Source of the DNA: Ceratopteris richardii
Taxonomy: Eukaryota; Streptophyta; Polypodiopsida; Polypodiales; Pteridaceae
DNA length: 64,000 nucleotides
Assembly: GCA_020310875.1 (NCBI GenBank)
Contig: CM035420.1
Coordinates: forward strand, 184,251,380 to 184,315,379
Direction of reading: 5' to 3'
The position numbers and the translations under genes are program-made. The notes below the pieces were generated by a model that was not told the origin of the DNA, did no database searches, and was given only the letters and a program-made list of their open reading frames with translations. Below, one piece after another: positions 46,262-57,953 of the stretch; the first letter of the stretch is position 1, and each line of letters starts with the position of its first letter.

Positions 46262-48739
46262 CACTTGTGTGTACCTCTTGATTGGTATTGTAAGTTTCTA
46301 CAATTTTTTGTCTATCTTTGCCTTTTTCCATTGTAATAGGTTATCCAACGGAGTACCTCGATAGAAGTTATTGTGGTTTATATCAAAGGAGATTCCATTT
46401 TCTTTTAAGTCGTAGTTGCTCTTTTTCTCATCAAATAGGTTATTTTTCTCATAAACAGTCTATCATCTCTCATTATACAACAGACATACTTCATTTTATA
46501 ACTCTTAGTCACACTTCTCTCCAATTTTTGTACCTAGATACATCTTATATTAATCTTTTATCCAAATTTTTTACATTGCAAACATTATATATGAATTCTT
46601 TCATTAAGTAGTTATTATTTTAGAGTAGATTATTTTTCATCGTTCATTTCTCTTGTCTCTTGTCTATTTGTATAGTCATCGTTCATCTATCTTATTTGTT
46701 TCAAGGTGTGTATATGTGCATGGCTCTAAGTATTGGGAAGATCATGTTATTTATAATTGGGACTATCTCATTTCCAGCACAAGTTTGAATTGGGACTAAT
46801 CATCAAGGAGTCCAATCAAACCCTGGTATAAGTGAAAGGAAGAATATGCAAGGTGTGTTGGTACTAGAAAATGCTAGGCATGAAGATCTATAGACGTTTA
46901 TACTCTCTCTCAAGCTAGAATTAAGGAAGTTCCAAGCATATTAAACGTGAAATAATTTAGACAGTGGTAAGCTAGAAAAAATAATACTTATCATACATAA
47001 AAAGATGGTAAAGATAGCACAAAAACTTCTAGAAAAAATAAACTACATGCAAATTGAGACGACAATCCCATATTCATATTCTCAAAAGTTTACAAAAGAC
47101 TTGAATATTCAAAAATTCCTTGACCAAGAACAAGGATTGGTTAAAGTAATGATGATTCATTGATTTGGAAGATTCTTAACCACAAGATTTGTGGAAAAAA
47201 GTTCAATAACTTAGATGGTCCAAGAATCCACATGGAAAACCTCTAATTATGGACGTAGATGTGGAATTGGAACACATTCCAATGGACATGTGATTTTTGT
47301 ATGATGATGCTCCACAAGGATTCGAACAGAGTGAGGATGTTTCAAATTTGAGAATTCTAAGAGATTACAAAGGAACATATGATACAAGTTCATAAATATT
47401 GAAATCTCTTTCTTAAAATGAATATTAGTTCATATAGTAAAACTCAAGGAAGTGCAAAAGAACTTCTTTAATTCAAATCTAATTGAACTCTAACATTAGG
47501 GGAATTGTTGATAGTGAAACCACATGGAGCTTGTACTATGGAAGCCTTCTTAAAAACATTGCATATTAATGATTGAAAAACATGTGAAGAAATCTTTTTA
47601 CAAGGTCTACATATAATTAGAGGAAAAAAATCGTAAACATATGTAATATGCCCATAACCAATCAATGGATGGAGCTTGAATGAGATCAAATAACAGGTTA
47701 TTGGTCTCTATATATAGATATGTTTTTTCCATTGAGTGTTGACGCATGTTGGAATAGTAAATATTGTAGAAGACTTATTATGTGTTTAAAAAAAATGGAT
47801 AAAATTTTCCAGATATGTATGTATATATAAACTTTTGTATTGATTATCTATAAGACCCAAAGGATAGAAACCATGACTTGAACTAAGCATGTGTATAGGA
47901 TTTATGGAATCATGAAACTAAAGCATCAGAAAGTAAAGGAAGAATCAAAAAAGGAATATAGGTGAATCCAAAAATGGAGGGAATCAAGAAGACTAAAAGA
48001 GGAACAAAGAAGAAGAAGAGAAGAAAGGAGAAGGGAAAAAGAGAACCTACTAAAGAAGAGAGAAGGTGCACAATCATCGAGGAAGCAAGAAGAAAGAAGG
48101 ATACAAATCAATTTAGAAGGAAGAGCAAGTAGAGGAACATGTGTTAATCTTACTATGTATGCGAATTACTAGAAAGTGACCTAGTATGCATGTATTCTAA
48201 TCCTTCGTTCTGATGCATCTACTATGATTAAAATATCTTTGAGCTTGTTATGTTCTATTATATTGTTTTAGCATTCATTAGTTTTGCATGGTTTGATGGA
48301 TGTTCAAATGCATGGTTTGTAGATTTCATGGTTTGATAGATGTTCAAATGCACGATTATAGACTGAAGTCCGAAGCAAATCTAAATTGACCCTTCAAAAT
48401 TGTGGAGCAAGGGTAGGCCAAGTTCATACAAAGCTTAGGCACTATGTTTTGTATCTTGTAGAGGACCAGTGTATTTCAAGGTAATACTTCATTCGTACTC
48501 AAGCCATAAATTTATACTTCTAGGATTACATACCTAAATCTTTCACTGTAATTGCTCAAGAAATATAGTTGGATTTACTAGCCCAATAAGGCTTGAAAAC
48601 CCATCCATCCTAGACTTGTAATATATTGATCTTTAATTTCATCTTAATAGCAATGTTAGCAACTTAGCAAACGCTTGATTGTGAAACTTGAAGTAATCAA
48701 TCATGCATTTCTTAGGAATTCACCCATCTTTTGGGGATG
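46262..48739. other. No gene; purine-rich and short repeats
   Basis: AT-rich. A strongly purine-biased stretch runs from about 47.93 to 48.12 kb on the plus strand. A 41-base tandem pair with GGTTTGAT-GATGTTCAAATG lies near 48287-48350. No protein motif or element end was recognised. Confidence 0.5.
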
Positions 48740-49690
48740 GAAATTCAAAATAGTTGAGCCTTTGGTAAGTGGAGCATAGATTTTATTCGACCCATTATTC
48801 CACGAACAAGAGAATAACATGCAAAATATATCATTGTAGCTATAAGTTATCTTGACAAAGTGAGTAGAAGCCAAAGCTACCGCTAAGTGCGACATGCAAA
48901 CCATAGCCAAATTTTTATTTGAGCATATCTTTATGCACTTTGGTGTTCCAATCACAATAGTAAGTGATAGGAGAAATCATTCCATCAATGAGGTTATAAA
49001 GTGTATACTAGATAAAACTTAAGTAAACAAAAAATAGACCCCTTATCAATCACAAGCCAATGGTCAAGCAAAAAGTACAAATAAAGATATATGCACCATT
49101 ATGACCAAACTTGTGAACAATCAAACAATCGTTTGGGATAAACAACCACACCATGTCCTCTTGGCATATCGAGTTACTTGTAAGACTGCATTATGAACAA
49201 CATTTTTTAATAGTTTATGGTCAAAAATGCAATCTCTCAAGTTACTAGTAAGACTTCATTATGAACAACATTTTTTAATATAGTTTATGGTCAAAAATGC
49301 AATCTCTCCAACTGATTTCTTGATTCCCGCATTAAGAATAGCAAAGGACTAAGAATGGAAAAGTCATGAGTTGTCACAACAAATTGACTCGCTGAAGACA
49401 TTACAAGAAATGATATTACATGTTAAGATAAGTATTCATGTTACTAAGCACAAACAACAATCATGTTGTGATGTCCATGTTAAGGACAAAGAAATACACA
49501 AAGGGCACCTAGTACTTGTGTATAATTTAAAGCAACATGTTAAAATGTTACAAAAGAGAGAATTTGGACCCTTCATTTTGAATAAAAATCCTCCTAGAGA
49601 TGTAATACAAATCGCAACATTAGATAAGTGAATAATTAAAAACTTACTTTTGATGGTTTCAAAAAAATTTATAAGGTCAAATTTCAAAAA
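48740..49690 (+). mobile_element. Ty3/gypsy integrase fossil
   Basis: Plus strand. Decayed integrase core (about 48.75-49.3 kb; FIRPIIPRTREH, VSDRRNHSINEVIKC, SQANGQAKSTNKD) and the region after it (about 49.37-49.63 kb; HVKDKEIHKGHLVLVYNLKQH, GPFILN), which is the usual pattern near the end of gypsy integrase. No LTR was recognised nearby. Old and broken, with many breaks. Related in layout to the minus-strand fossil at 59.5-60.1 kb. Confidence 0.75.
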
Positions 49691-49950
49691 TTTAAAGAAC
49701 GCTGAATTTCAAAAACATGCCCAATTCTAGGCACAAGAGAGAATTCAAAAAATAACAAGAAACAAAAGAAAAAAATAATAGGATTAAATAATGGATAGGA
49801 GCATTCTAGAAATTAATTTTGTATGCATGATAAGAATGCAAGAAAATATGAAGAGGGCAAAAAAATATGATACCATATATTGAAGTAGGGATTGAATTAA
49901 ACAAGCCTAAGTGACAAAGTCATTGATAGATTCAAGATCTATTAAAAATG

Positions 49951-50560
49951 CCATCAGTCTCTACAATTCACAATTTATCATTATGGTGCAAAAGTTCTCG
50001 CAGTGAATGCTATTATCATACCATGCATTAAAGAGACTCAATTGCCGTTCCACTTTGAGGATAGGTTGGTTCAAAAAAAATAAACTAGTGTTTGAAGACG
50101 ACCTTATGGAACCTTTGATCCTAGCAAACCAATGGATGTGTCTCTGTGATCTTTTCTTAAAATTCGCATGCAAAGGTGTGATTGCCATTGTGGATGCACG
50201 ACTTGTTTGTGTGCCATCTTGTATGAAGTTTTAATGCATAAAGAATGTCAATTCAAATGCATCTCACATAAGCCCTCCTAAAACCATAACATCAAAATTA
50301 TCTTTAGTAGACACATTAGGAAGTGAGAAATTGTACCCAATTGCAACAATAAAGACCATTTATCATCGACCTAAACTTCCGACCAAGGACATGAACGGAT
50401 CAAAGCATGCACAACAATCATTGAAAGACTTTGGTAGCAACAAGACAAATCTGCATTCTGAAAAGCTTGGTAAAATCTCCAAAGGATAAGAGGGAAACTT
50501 GGAATCTAAGGATATTACATAAAAAATTGGGAATATTTACCTGCTCACATCGAAAGGCTC
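49951..50560 (+). repeat. Direct duplication, first copy
   Basis: Aligns with 50724-51300 over about 580-600 bases with many substitutions. Landmarks in both are ATTATCATACCATGCATT, GCACGA/GCACGTATT near the middle, and CATAAAGAATGTCA. An open frame at 50007-50234 belongs to this copy only. Function unknown. Confidence 0.75.
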
Positions 50561-50723
50561 TTTACACATAATAAAAAAAGAAAGAGAAAACCAGCCAGGT
50601 AGAAAGGGAAAGATCAAAGATATAATCCTCCACCTAAACTATAGAAATAGAGTCAAAAGCAAAAAACTCAATTAAGGTGGGTACCAATCTACATAAAAGC
50701 AATCAATCTCACTCAAGATCATG

Positions 50724-51300
50724 ACATCACTCTCTATAACTAACGATTTATATTTATGGTGCAAATGTCTTAGGGTTAGATTATATTATCATACCATGCA
50801 TTGAAGAGACCCAATTACTATTCCACTTTGAGGATAGAATGGTTCAAAGAAAAAATCAGTGATTGAAGATGAAGACCTTATAGAACCTTAGATAAAAGAA
50901 ACCACCGGATGTGTCAATATGAGCTTTTCTTAAATATTTCATGCAAAGGTATGGTTGCTATTGTGGATGCACGTATTGTGTATGTGCCATCTTGTATGAA
51001 TTTTTAATGCATAAAGAATGTCATTGCAAATGCTTCCCTTATAAGCCCTCCTAAAACCATCACATCAAAATTATCTTCAGTAGACACATTCGGAAGTGAG
51101 AAATTGAGCCCAATCGCAACAATGAAGACCATTTATCATCAACCTAGACCTCCAACCAAGGACATGAACGCATTAAAGAATCCAAAACAATCATTGAAAA
51201 ACAACTAAGACAACTTTGAATTCTGAAAAGATTGGTAGAAGCTCCAAAAAATAAGAAACAAATTTGGAATTTGAGGATATTACAAAAAATATTGGGGATT
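50724..51300 (+). repeat. Direct duplication, second copy
   Basis: Partner of 49951-50560, with copy-to-copy distance about 770 bases. Not recognised as an LTR, since no TG/CA ends, PBS or PPT were found. Confidence 0.75.
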
Positions 51301-52656
51301 ACTTACCTACATCAGTCCATGAGCATCAAACAAAGTGTCCTCAGGACCTGCCAAGGCCAGAATCCAAGGGCATCAAACAAAGTGTCCTCAGATCTGTAAA
51401 GGCCAGAGTCGAAGGGTATCAAACAAAGTGTCCTCAGACCCCGTCCTACTTTTGGGAAGCCCCCGTCATTCTTTCGGGAATTCAAAACCATGTAGCTAAT
51501 TCATCCTTAGTCAGAAAACACCACAGGCACCCATGCAGGTGTCCTAAAGAGAGATGGACATCACAAAATGGAAATAAGGTTCATTTGCTTAGAAAATTGG
51601 CAGGCAAAGATTTCTATCTATTTGCCTCAAGTGCATAGCCAACACCACAAGGGCCGGTGTCCACTATTGAAGCACCAACAGAAAAAAGGCAGGTATTAGG
51701 CTCACATCACAACTGTCAAGCCAATACAGGCTCGACCCCGAGCCTGAGACCCTGCAGCCAAGTGGATAGCCAACACCACCACAAGGGGCAGGGCTTGCAT
51801 CCCCCTATTGCCATAGACAGATACATGGATGATTATGCCAAACGCCAGAGTCCAAGGGTATCAAACAAAGTGTCCTCAGACCCCATCCTACTTTTGAGAA
51901 TTCATTAACACACACTTAGTTCACCCTTAGTCAGAAAACACCACAGGCACCCATGCAGGTGTCGAAAAGAGAGATGGACATCACAAAATGGACATAAGAC
52001 TCATTTGCTTAGAAAATCGCTCGAGAGATTTCTAAGTATTTGTCTCGAGTGCATACCCAACACCACAGGGGCCGGTGTCCCCTATTGAAGCACCAACAGA
52101 AAAGACGCCGTCGAAAAGAGAGAGGCATCATAAAATGGACATAGGACTCCTTTGCTTAGAAAATTGCCAGAGAGAATTCTAAGTGTTTGTCTCGAGTGCT
52201 TATCCAACACCACAGGGGCCAGTGTCACCTATTGAAGCACCAACAGAAAAGAAGCCGTCGAAAAGAGAGAGACATCACAAAATGGACATAGGACTCCTTT
52301 GCTTAGAAAATTGCCAGAGAGAATTCTAAGTTTTTGTCTCGAGTGCTTACCCAACACCACAGGGGCCAGTGTCCCCTATTGAAGCACCAACAGAAAAGAA
52401 GCAGGCATTAGACTCACATCACAACTGACGAGCCAATACAGGCTCAAGCTCAAGCCCAAGCCTGAGCCTACAGCCAAAAGGATAGCCAACACGAGGAGCA
52501 GGGCTTGCATCCCCCTATTGCCACAGACAGATACATGGATGGTTATGCCAAAGGCCAGAGTCCAAGGGTATTAAACAAAGTGTCCTCGGAATTCATACGT
52601 AGCTAGTTCACCCTTTTAGTCAGGAAGGGTCACAGGCACCCATACAGGTGTCCTAA

Positions 52657-52660
<4 letters not shown>
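51301..52660. repeat. Complex tandem-repeat block
   Basis: Higher-order repeats of several modules: ATCAAACAAAGTGTCCTCAG (several copies, 51.33-52.59 kb); CACCACAGG-GGCCGGTGTCC followed by TATTGAAGCACCAACAGAAAA (about 51.64, 52.06, 52.21 and 52.35 kb); and a longer module with GGCAGGGCTTGCATCCCCCT (about 51.79 and 52.50 kb). No protein assignment. Confidence 0.75.
51961..52404. repeat. Three tandem units of about 148 bases
   Basis: Units start with GTCGAAAAGAGAGA at 51961, 52110 and 52257. The second and third are nearly identical; the first is more diverged. They lie inside the larger repeat block. Confidence 0.85.

Positions 52661-52690
<30 letters not shown>
52661..52690. repeat. (AG)n microsatellite
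   Basis: About 15 units of AG at the edge of the repeat block. Confidence 0.95.
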
Positions 52691-52691
<1 letters not shown>

Positions 52692-53023
52692 ACACAAGGG
52701 AAATAGGATTCCTTAGCTTCGAAAATCAGCATACAAAGATTTCTAAAGATACATCTCGATAGATGTCAGGCAAGGGAAGACTGGAATTCCCCCAGCCTAA
52801 AGATGAGAAAATCAATGGGCTGGCAACATCCTTTCCAGCCCTATACTCGTGTAACATAAAGTTCTGGTATGATTTGAATTATGCTTTGTTGACACAAGCA
52901 GAGTACTACAAATCATAAGACATCCTGTAAACTACAATTATCATTGAAAGAGCCGCTCATGCCGGCCCTGGGAATTCATCTACCACCACACTTTTGAAAG
53001 TTCAATTGAATAAAGGTCCTTAT

Positions 53024-53290
53024 TTAAAGAAACGTGTGTGACATTGGCTTCCTCAAATTCTTGAGATCACTCTTCAATTGAAACTTCCTAGCTCTGGTTG
53101 AATTCCAGTATAGTCTCTCTAGGGTTTCCCGCACTCTCATTGAAGTCTTTAGGTCCTGAATGTACCCTATCATTGCGTTGCTAATATGCTGAGATAAGGT
53201 GAAAATAACCCTCTTATCTCTCTCATTCCATTCTCTGAAGATCCTCAACTGATCCAGAGTTAGAACATCCCCCAATCTAGGCTTGGCATC
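53024..53290 (-). mobile_element. Lone copia-type Gag fragment
   Basis: Minus strand, about 83 codons open, with DKRVIFTLSQHISNAMIGYI and LERLYWNSTRARKFQLKSDL, the pattern of the copia Gag (UBN2-like) helical domain. No knuckle, pol or LTR was recognised beside it. A fossil fragment is the best reading; a host gene derived from gag cannot be excluded. Confidence 0.6.
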
Positions 53291-54663
53291 TGTTCCACTT
53301 ACAAGTCCCCATAAACCCTTGCCCAGAAGACACTACACCTGAGCAAGCTCTTAGAAACTAAAACAAAGATAACTAGCTGAGGCTTGAAAAGATCTTAAAT
53401 CGTATTGATACGAAGCGGCATTCGCATGTGGCTTGCACCCAATCAGCATGCACGTTTCCATTATAATACTGGGATCACAGATAATGATACTGGAATTCAG
53501 ATGCTCACAGATAACAATGCTGGAATTCAGACAGATGCCAGTTCAGTCACAGTCGACCTGTCTGCTTCACAAAATACATCATCACATATATAGAAATGCT
53601 TCCTGACAGAATTTCATAAAAAAGATTGGCAAATTAAACCTTTGAAGCACCCATAGCCCCAGTATGATTTTTGACACCCATACAACCTGTTCCCAAGTGG
53701 TTTGAGCCCGTAGAATGTGGTTGATATTTTGGCAGGAACCATCGATAAATAAACTAAGAGTATCAATACAGGGTTAAAAAAATGAAGAACATGACAGCCC
53801 ATCAAAAGTCAGCACTGCTTAGCACTACAAGATCCTTGTTTTAAACAAAGACACAAACTTACTCTTAATTAGACTGTCACACCACCCAAATCCCTTAGTA
53901 TTCCATTACTCATCAATGTGCACAATTATTCTAGAGACATTTACTTGAAATACCAGTTACTTAAAACTAAACACATTGCTGCTGTTTGATTTCAGGAAGA
54001 TCTCATAGGCAGCCTAACTAATAAACCAAAAACCATCCATTATTGCAAGCTTAGCCAATACAAATCCAAGGACGTTCTGCAATCATCGCATTGTGTTGGG
54101 TACAAGACATCCACAAAGCAAATTCAAAGAAAAAAACAGTGCATGAAAAAAGTGGAAATAGCAGTAGAGAATCTCAAATACTGATCACAAATAATCCACC
54201 TCAAAATTGCATATACTAATATCAGAGGATAGGCAAGTACAAGTACCCCAGAGATGAATTTAGGCCAAATACTTCTACAATTAAAACACTCTGAGAAAAG
54301 AGTCTGAGAAGAAATTGAACAAACTCTAAACGATTTAGAGCAACAGACATTTGCTCTAAGAACTTCATTCAAGAAGCTTATGATGCACTTCAACAAAACA
54401 AAAGCCTGACTTACTTGGCAAGATAGTCTGCATGATAGACACAACAACTACAAGCAAATGCACACCTTGAAATTTATGTATATTTGACATTGTGATCAGG
54501 GCAAGCATGCTATCGCGGCGATGCAGAGTTACGTGATGGATGTCCTTTCAAATGCAGACAGAACAAATGTGGTGGTTGGGAAGCACCCATCTGTATACTA
54601 GACCTTAAAAGGAGGGTATACAGGCCAATAAATAACCATTTTTGCACATGTAGATCTTCTGAT
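53291..54663 (-). other. Downstream region of the SAP gene
   Basis: Probably includes the 3' UTR of the SAP gene on the minus strand. I found no clear AATAAA signal, so the end is not placed. A 25-base tandem pair (GATAATGATACTGGAATTCAG / GATAACAATGCTGGAATTCAG) lies near 53478-53530. Confidence 0.4.
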
Positions 54664-55188
54664 TCATATTTTCTCAATTTTGTCAGCCTTGATGATCGGA
54701 TTTGCCTTTGAAATAGCCTCCCGTCCTGCTGACTTATAATCAAAAGAGCAGTTGTGCTTATCATTGTAGCGATGCAGAGAGCAAAACAGACCACCACAGC
54801 GACATTTAAATCCAGTCAAGCCCACACGCTTATTGCACAAGTTGCATCTGTTCGGCTTGGAAGGTGGTACCGACGAGCCCAAAGGTTTGACATCACTGGA
54901 AGAAGAAGTAGCGAGGGATACAGAAGGTTGAGCTGATCCCTCCGGCTCTACCTTCAGAATTTTGTGCTGCCTTTCCAATGCTGTTGTTTGTGAATGGACA
55001 GCTGAAATTGCAGCAGCTGCTTCTGCAGCTTTTGTCTGCTTAGAAAGAACATTACGATAGCATTGAGAGCATAAATTCATTGTTGTTGCACTGCCAAAAA
55101 ATCCACAATTATTTGAGCACAGTATAGGCCCTTCTGGGGGCTGGCAGCCCGTCTCCTCCGTCTCCATCTTCCAGCTCTCTTGTGCCAT
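54664..55188 (-). CDS. A20/AN1 zinc-finger stress-associated protein (SAP)
   Basis: A 174-residue protein beginning MAQESWKMETEETG. The A20 zinc finger (about residues 18-46) has Cys at 24, 28, 40 and 43 around GFFGSATTMNLC. A linker rich in Ser, Pro and Ala follows, and the AN1 finger (residues 115-147) has its full set Cys115, 118, 129, 131, 136, His139, 145 and Cys147. The protein ends ADKIEKI and TGA. Plant SAPs of this length and domain order bind ubiquitin and some act as E3 ligases; they tune responses to drought, salt, cold and other stress in cytosol and nucleus. No membrane segment or signal peptide. I chose Met at 55188 because the family start is near MAQESW and a splice acceptor (TTGATTACAG) ends at 55190. 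An upstream Met at 55215 is in frame and would add nine residues if the intron were retained. It is the only host gene found with an uninterrupted frame. Confidence 0.95.
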   Translation of the reverse strand: MAQESWKMETEETGCQPPEGPILCSNNCGFFGSATTMNLCSQCYRNVLSKQTKAAEAAAAISAVHSQTTALERQHKILKVEPEGSAQPSVSLATSSSSDVKPLGSSVPPSKPNRCNLCNKRVGLTGFKCRCGGLFCSLHRYNDKHNCSFDYKSAGREAISKANPIIKADKIEKI

Positions 55189-55189
55189 C

Positions 55190-56174
55190 CTGTAATCAAA
55201 ACCATGTACTGTCATAGTGCATCCTTAATTCATATATAATCGGTCATCCGTAGGGAAGGAAATGAAATGTGAGAGTCTACACTTGAGCAAACGATATGAG
55301 CTCTTACATCAAATGTGGTAAATCCAAATGGCATAAATCCATGTCGCAGATCCAATACTTAATTTACAGCTTGGAACTATGACAAATCTTATTTAAAGAA
55401 GAAGAATAATCCATCATATTCACAATTTCATTGACTCTGGCCAGCCTGACGACAGAAGATGCAGAGTTTATTCTTCTAAGTTGTTGAGGAGGTTGTCAAA
55501 AAGTCCAACGCAGTAGGTACAAGGACCTTCACTTACTTTCAAATTCGAGCGTTTTGAAAAACACCTATGGTTGAAGAAAAATTTTACATCTGCTGTTTGA
55601 AAACCTAAAAGATGCCACAAAGCGTTCACCAGGACTGCTGAAAGGAAACGAGAATACGATTGCATTCATCGAATGTATTAAACGCAAACAGGCATGACAA
55701 TATACCTTTAAATTTCAGCACTAATAGCAAAATTAGAGAGAAAAAAATAACGAACAGATCAATTTTAACTTACAAGACGGAAAAAAGGGGGAAAAAAAGG
55801 AAAACCAAGTTAAGCGAATAGCAACATGCGCAAATACACGGACTTCAAAATTTACATAATAACTTCATAAAAGCCAGCACCACAAACATTTCAAAGAGAA
55901 CACAACGAACAAAGACAGAAATCTCGATTCTGAAAAGATTTCGTACATGCGTTCAGAACATAACAATCGAGCGGCAAATACTGATATTACATAAAAAGAC
56001 CTCTGACGTATATCATTGAGTAGAAAAACATAGGCAATTACAGCAGAAAGGCACCTCCCCCAGGGACTCCCGAAGGAACGTCCTTCCGTGAAACCCTAAT
56101 TCTCATAGGAACAGGAAAGAAGCGGATCAAATGGCAAAGAAGCCGGTCAGATATCGAGAAATTGAAAGAGTTAC
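55190..56174 (-). other. Probable 5'-UTR intron of the SAP gene
   Basis: On the minus strand a donor CTTCAG|GTAACT at 56175/56174 pairs with an acceptor TTGATTACAG at 55190, giving an intron of about 985 bases that ends one base before the start codon. Introns in the 5' UTR of otherwise intronless SAP genes are known. This is inferred from the splice sites alone. Confidence 0.6.
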
Positions 56175-56310
56175 CTGAAGGTTCGTGCGATCCTACAACG
56201 TAATGGAAGGAGGCCAAAAACGAAGTGTATGAGTCGAATCTGCGCCTTGCCTCCCTGCCTCCTGCTGCGTCGTGGAAATGTCGCCCACCGTGCAACAACA
56301 CACGAAAACA
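56175..56310 (-). promoter_or_regulatory. Probable 5'-UTR exon and promoter-side region of the SAP gene
   Basis: More G+C- and CpG-rich than its surroundings, with no repeats. The transcription start is not placed. Weak TATA-like words (TTTATTTTT, ATTTATCATT on the minus strand) lie near 56320-56360. Confidence 0.45.
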
Positions 56311-57068
56311 CCCCAAATGATAAATTTCAAGTCACATTTCGTTTGGAAAAATAAAAGCGAAGGTGGGCAAGCCGCCCCTTTGCATTTGTTATTTAGTAAA
56401 TGACCTGTTCATAATTCTCGAGCCCCCACGGCCGAACTTCCTTTTGAAAAAAAAAATAATAATAAATAAATAAATCCCGAGCTCCCATTTAACGTAAGTG
56501 ACAACCTTAGGTCTATTCAAAGGTGTAGACTTTGAATAATATGATAATTTTGTCGAGAGGTAGTGACGTAGTGGAACGTGGTAAAGACACTGAAATTTAC
56601 ATGATTTTTTTATGTAAGAGATAAAAGAGGTTTTCAATATAGTTCTGCCGAGAGCTAGTGGTTGAGCTTACATGAATTTCTGATGTGAGAGATAAAAGAG
56701 GTTTGTGAGAGTGTATAATTTTTATTCAAATTTTAAACACATAGATAAAATATTAATAATAACAATAATAATATGACTATTTTTTTCTTCATATTTATAG
56801 AAAATAACTTCCATTTTTTGTTAACATATTCGTCCAAACATGAAGTTGATCATAAGGTGATGACTTTAAAATACTACTTATTCAACTTGCATATGGTTAA
56901 AAACGGTCAATTCTTTTGCATTAATAATGCATTGGGGTCTTCTTTTCACCTACAGTACATAGAATTTTGAAATTCAACGAACTTTTCAAAATGCACCATT
57001 ATAGAGTAAACCATACAAACAATATGGTGATCTTTCATGACAAGCCTTACGATGCCTTTCTATCCCAA

Positions 57069-57071
<3 letters not shown>
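56311..57071. other. Upstream flank of the SAP gene
   Basis: AT-rich, no gene seen. A short direct repeat (GAGATAAAAGAGGTTT) occurs near 56617 and 56689. It may hold part of the promoter. Confidence 0.4.

Positions 57072-57118
<47 letters not shown>
57072..57118. repeat. (TC)n microsatellite
   Basis: About 23 units of TC. A shorter CT run lies near 57320-57337. It is about 0.8-0.9 kb upstream of the likely SAP first exon. Confidence 0.95.
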
Positions 57119-57119
<1 letters not shown>

Positions 57120-57881
57120 AGATAATCTCCTCTCCTCTCACATTGTGCCTTTAGTGTTGGAAAGGAAAATAATGAGAACTTTCCCTTTCCTTTTGTGTCA
57201 AGTTAAGCCTTTGTTTTATGTACAAAGAAGTTAGGTAGTCCCTTCAAGAAATTTTCGTTCAAGCAATGCACGTCTTGTTGATTGATTTCTCGCTTTCACC
57301 TTCCTTCATGCTTTTCATACTCTCTCTCTCTCTCTCCGCACGAGGCTCCAAATAGTGGATTTTCGCACCCTTTTTCTTTTGACGTGTCGAGATAAGACGA
57401 AGATGACATTTGATTTATGGGACATACATGTGCCCGCATTTGTATGGTGTCATTCACTTTGAATGACTAAAGTCAAGGTTAGGTAGAGGGATAAAGGATG
57501 GCATACATGCATATGTCTCCCTATTTGTGTGTATTTGAGAGAGAAAAAGAGTTTGAATACGTTGAAGAAAGCAATGGCTTAGAATCATGCACGTGTAAAT
57601 GACATACGTGAATGTATATCCATTATATGCGTGTTCAAGAGAGAGAGAGAAGTGGAATACATTAAAGAAAGAAATGGCATACAAACATACACATGTAAAA
57701 TACATGGGCATGCGCATTCATGTACTTCATCTACATCCATATATAGACATAGACAAGATGAATACATACATACATGCATGTATATACAATGAATATATAT
57801 ATTTCTCTCTCTTCATATGTGTTTTGAGAGACACACAGATTAAATAAATCAAGGAAAACAATTAGATACGTGTTTGTATAT

Positions 57882-57884
<3 letters not shown>
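57119..57884. other. No gene; simple-sequence-rich
   Basis: Many CATGCATG, ACATAC and GAGAGA words. Open frames here are low-complexity and not believed. Confidence 0.5.

Positions 57885-57950
<66 letters not shown>
57885..57950. repeat. (AT)n microsatellite
   Basis: 33 uninterrupted AT units, flanked by TGTATATACA on one side and TGTATAT on the other, so the whole can fold on itself. Confidence 0.95.

Positions 57951-57953
<3 letters not shown>

Noticed and set aside
47930-48120. Basic Lys/Arg-rich protein on the plus strand
   Set aside because: Produced by a purine-rich tract; no start, domain or conserved pattern.
49951-51300. LTR pair of a small element
   Set aside because: Neither copy has TG/CA ends, a primer site or a polypurine tract at the expected place, so it is kept as an unexplained duplication.
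56038-56316. Separate protein gene on the minus strand
   Set aside because: It covers the likely SAP first exon and donor site, shows no ATG at its stated start, and no domain.
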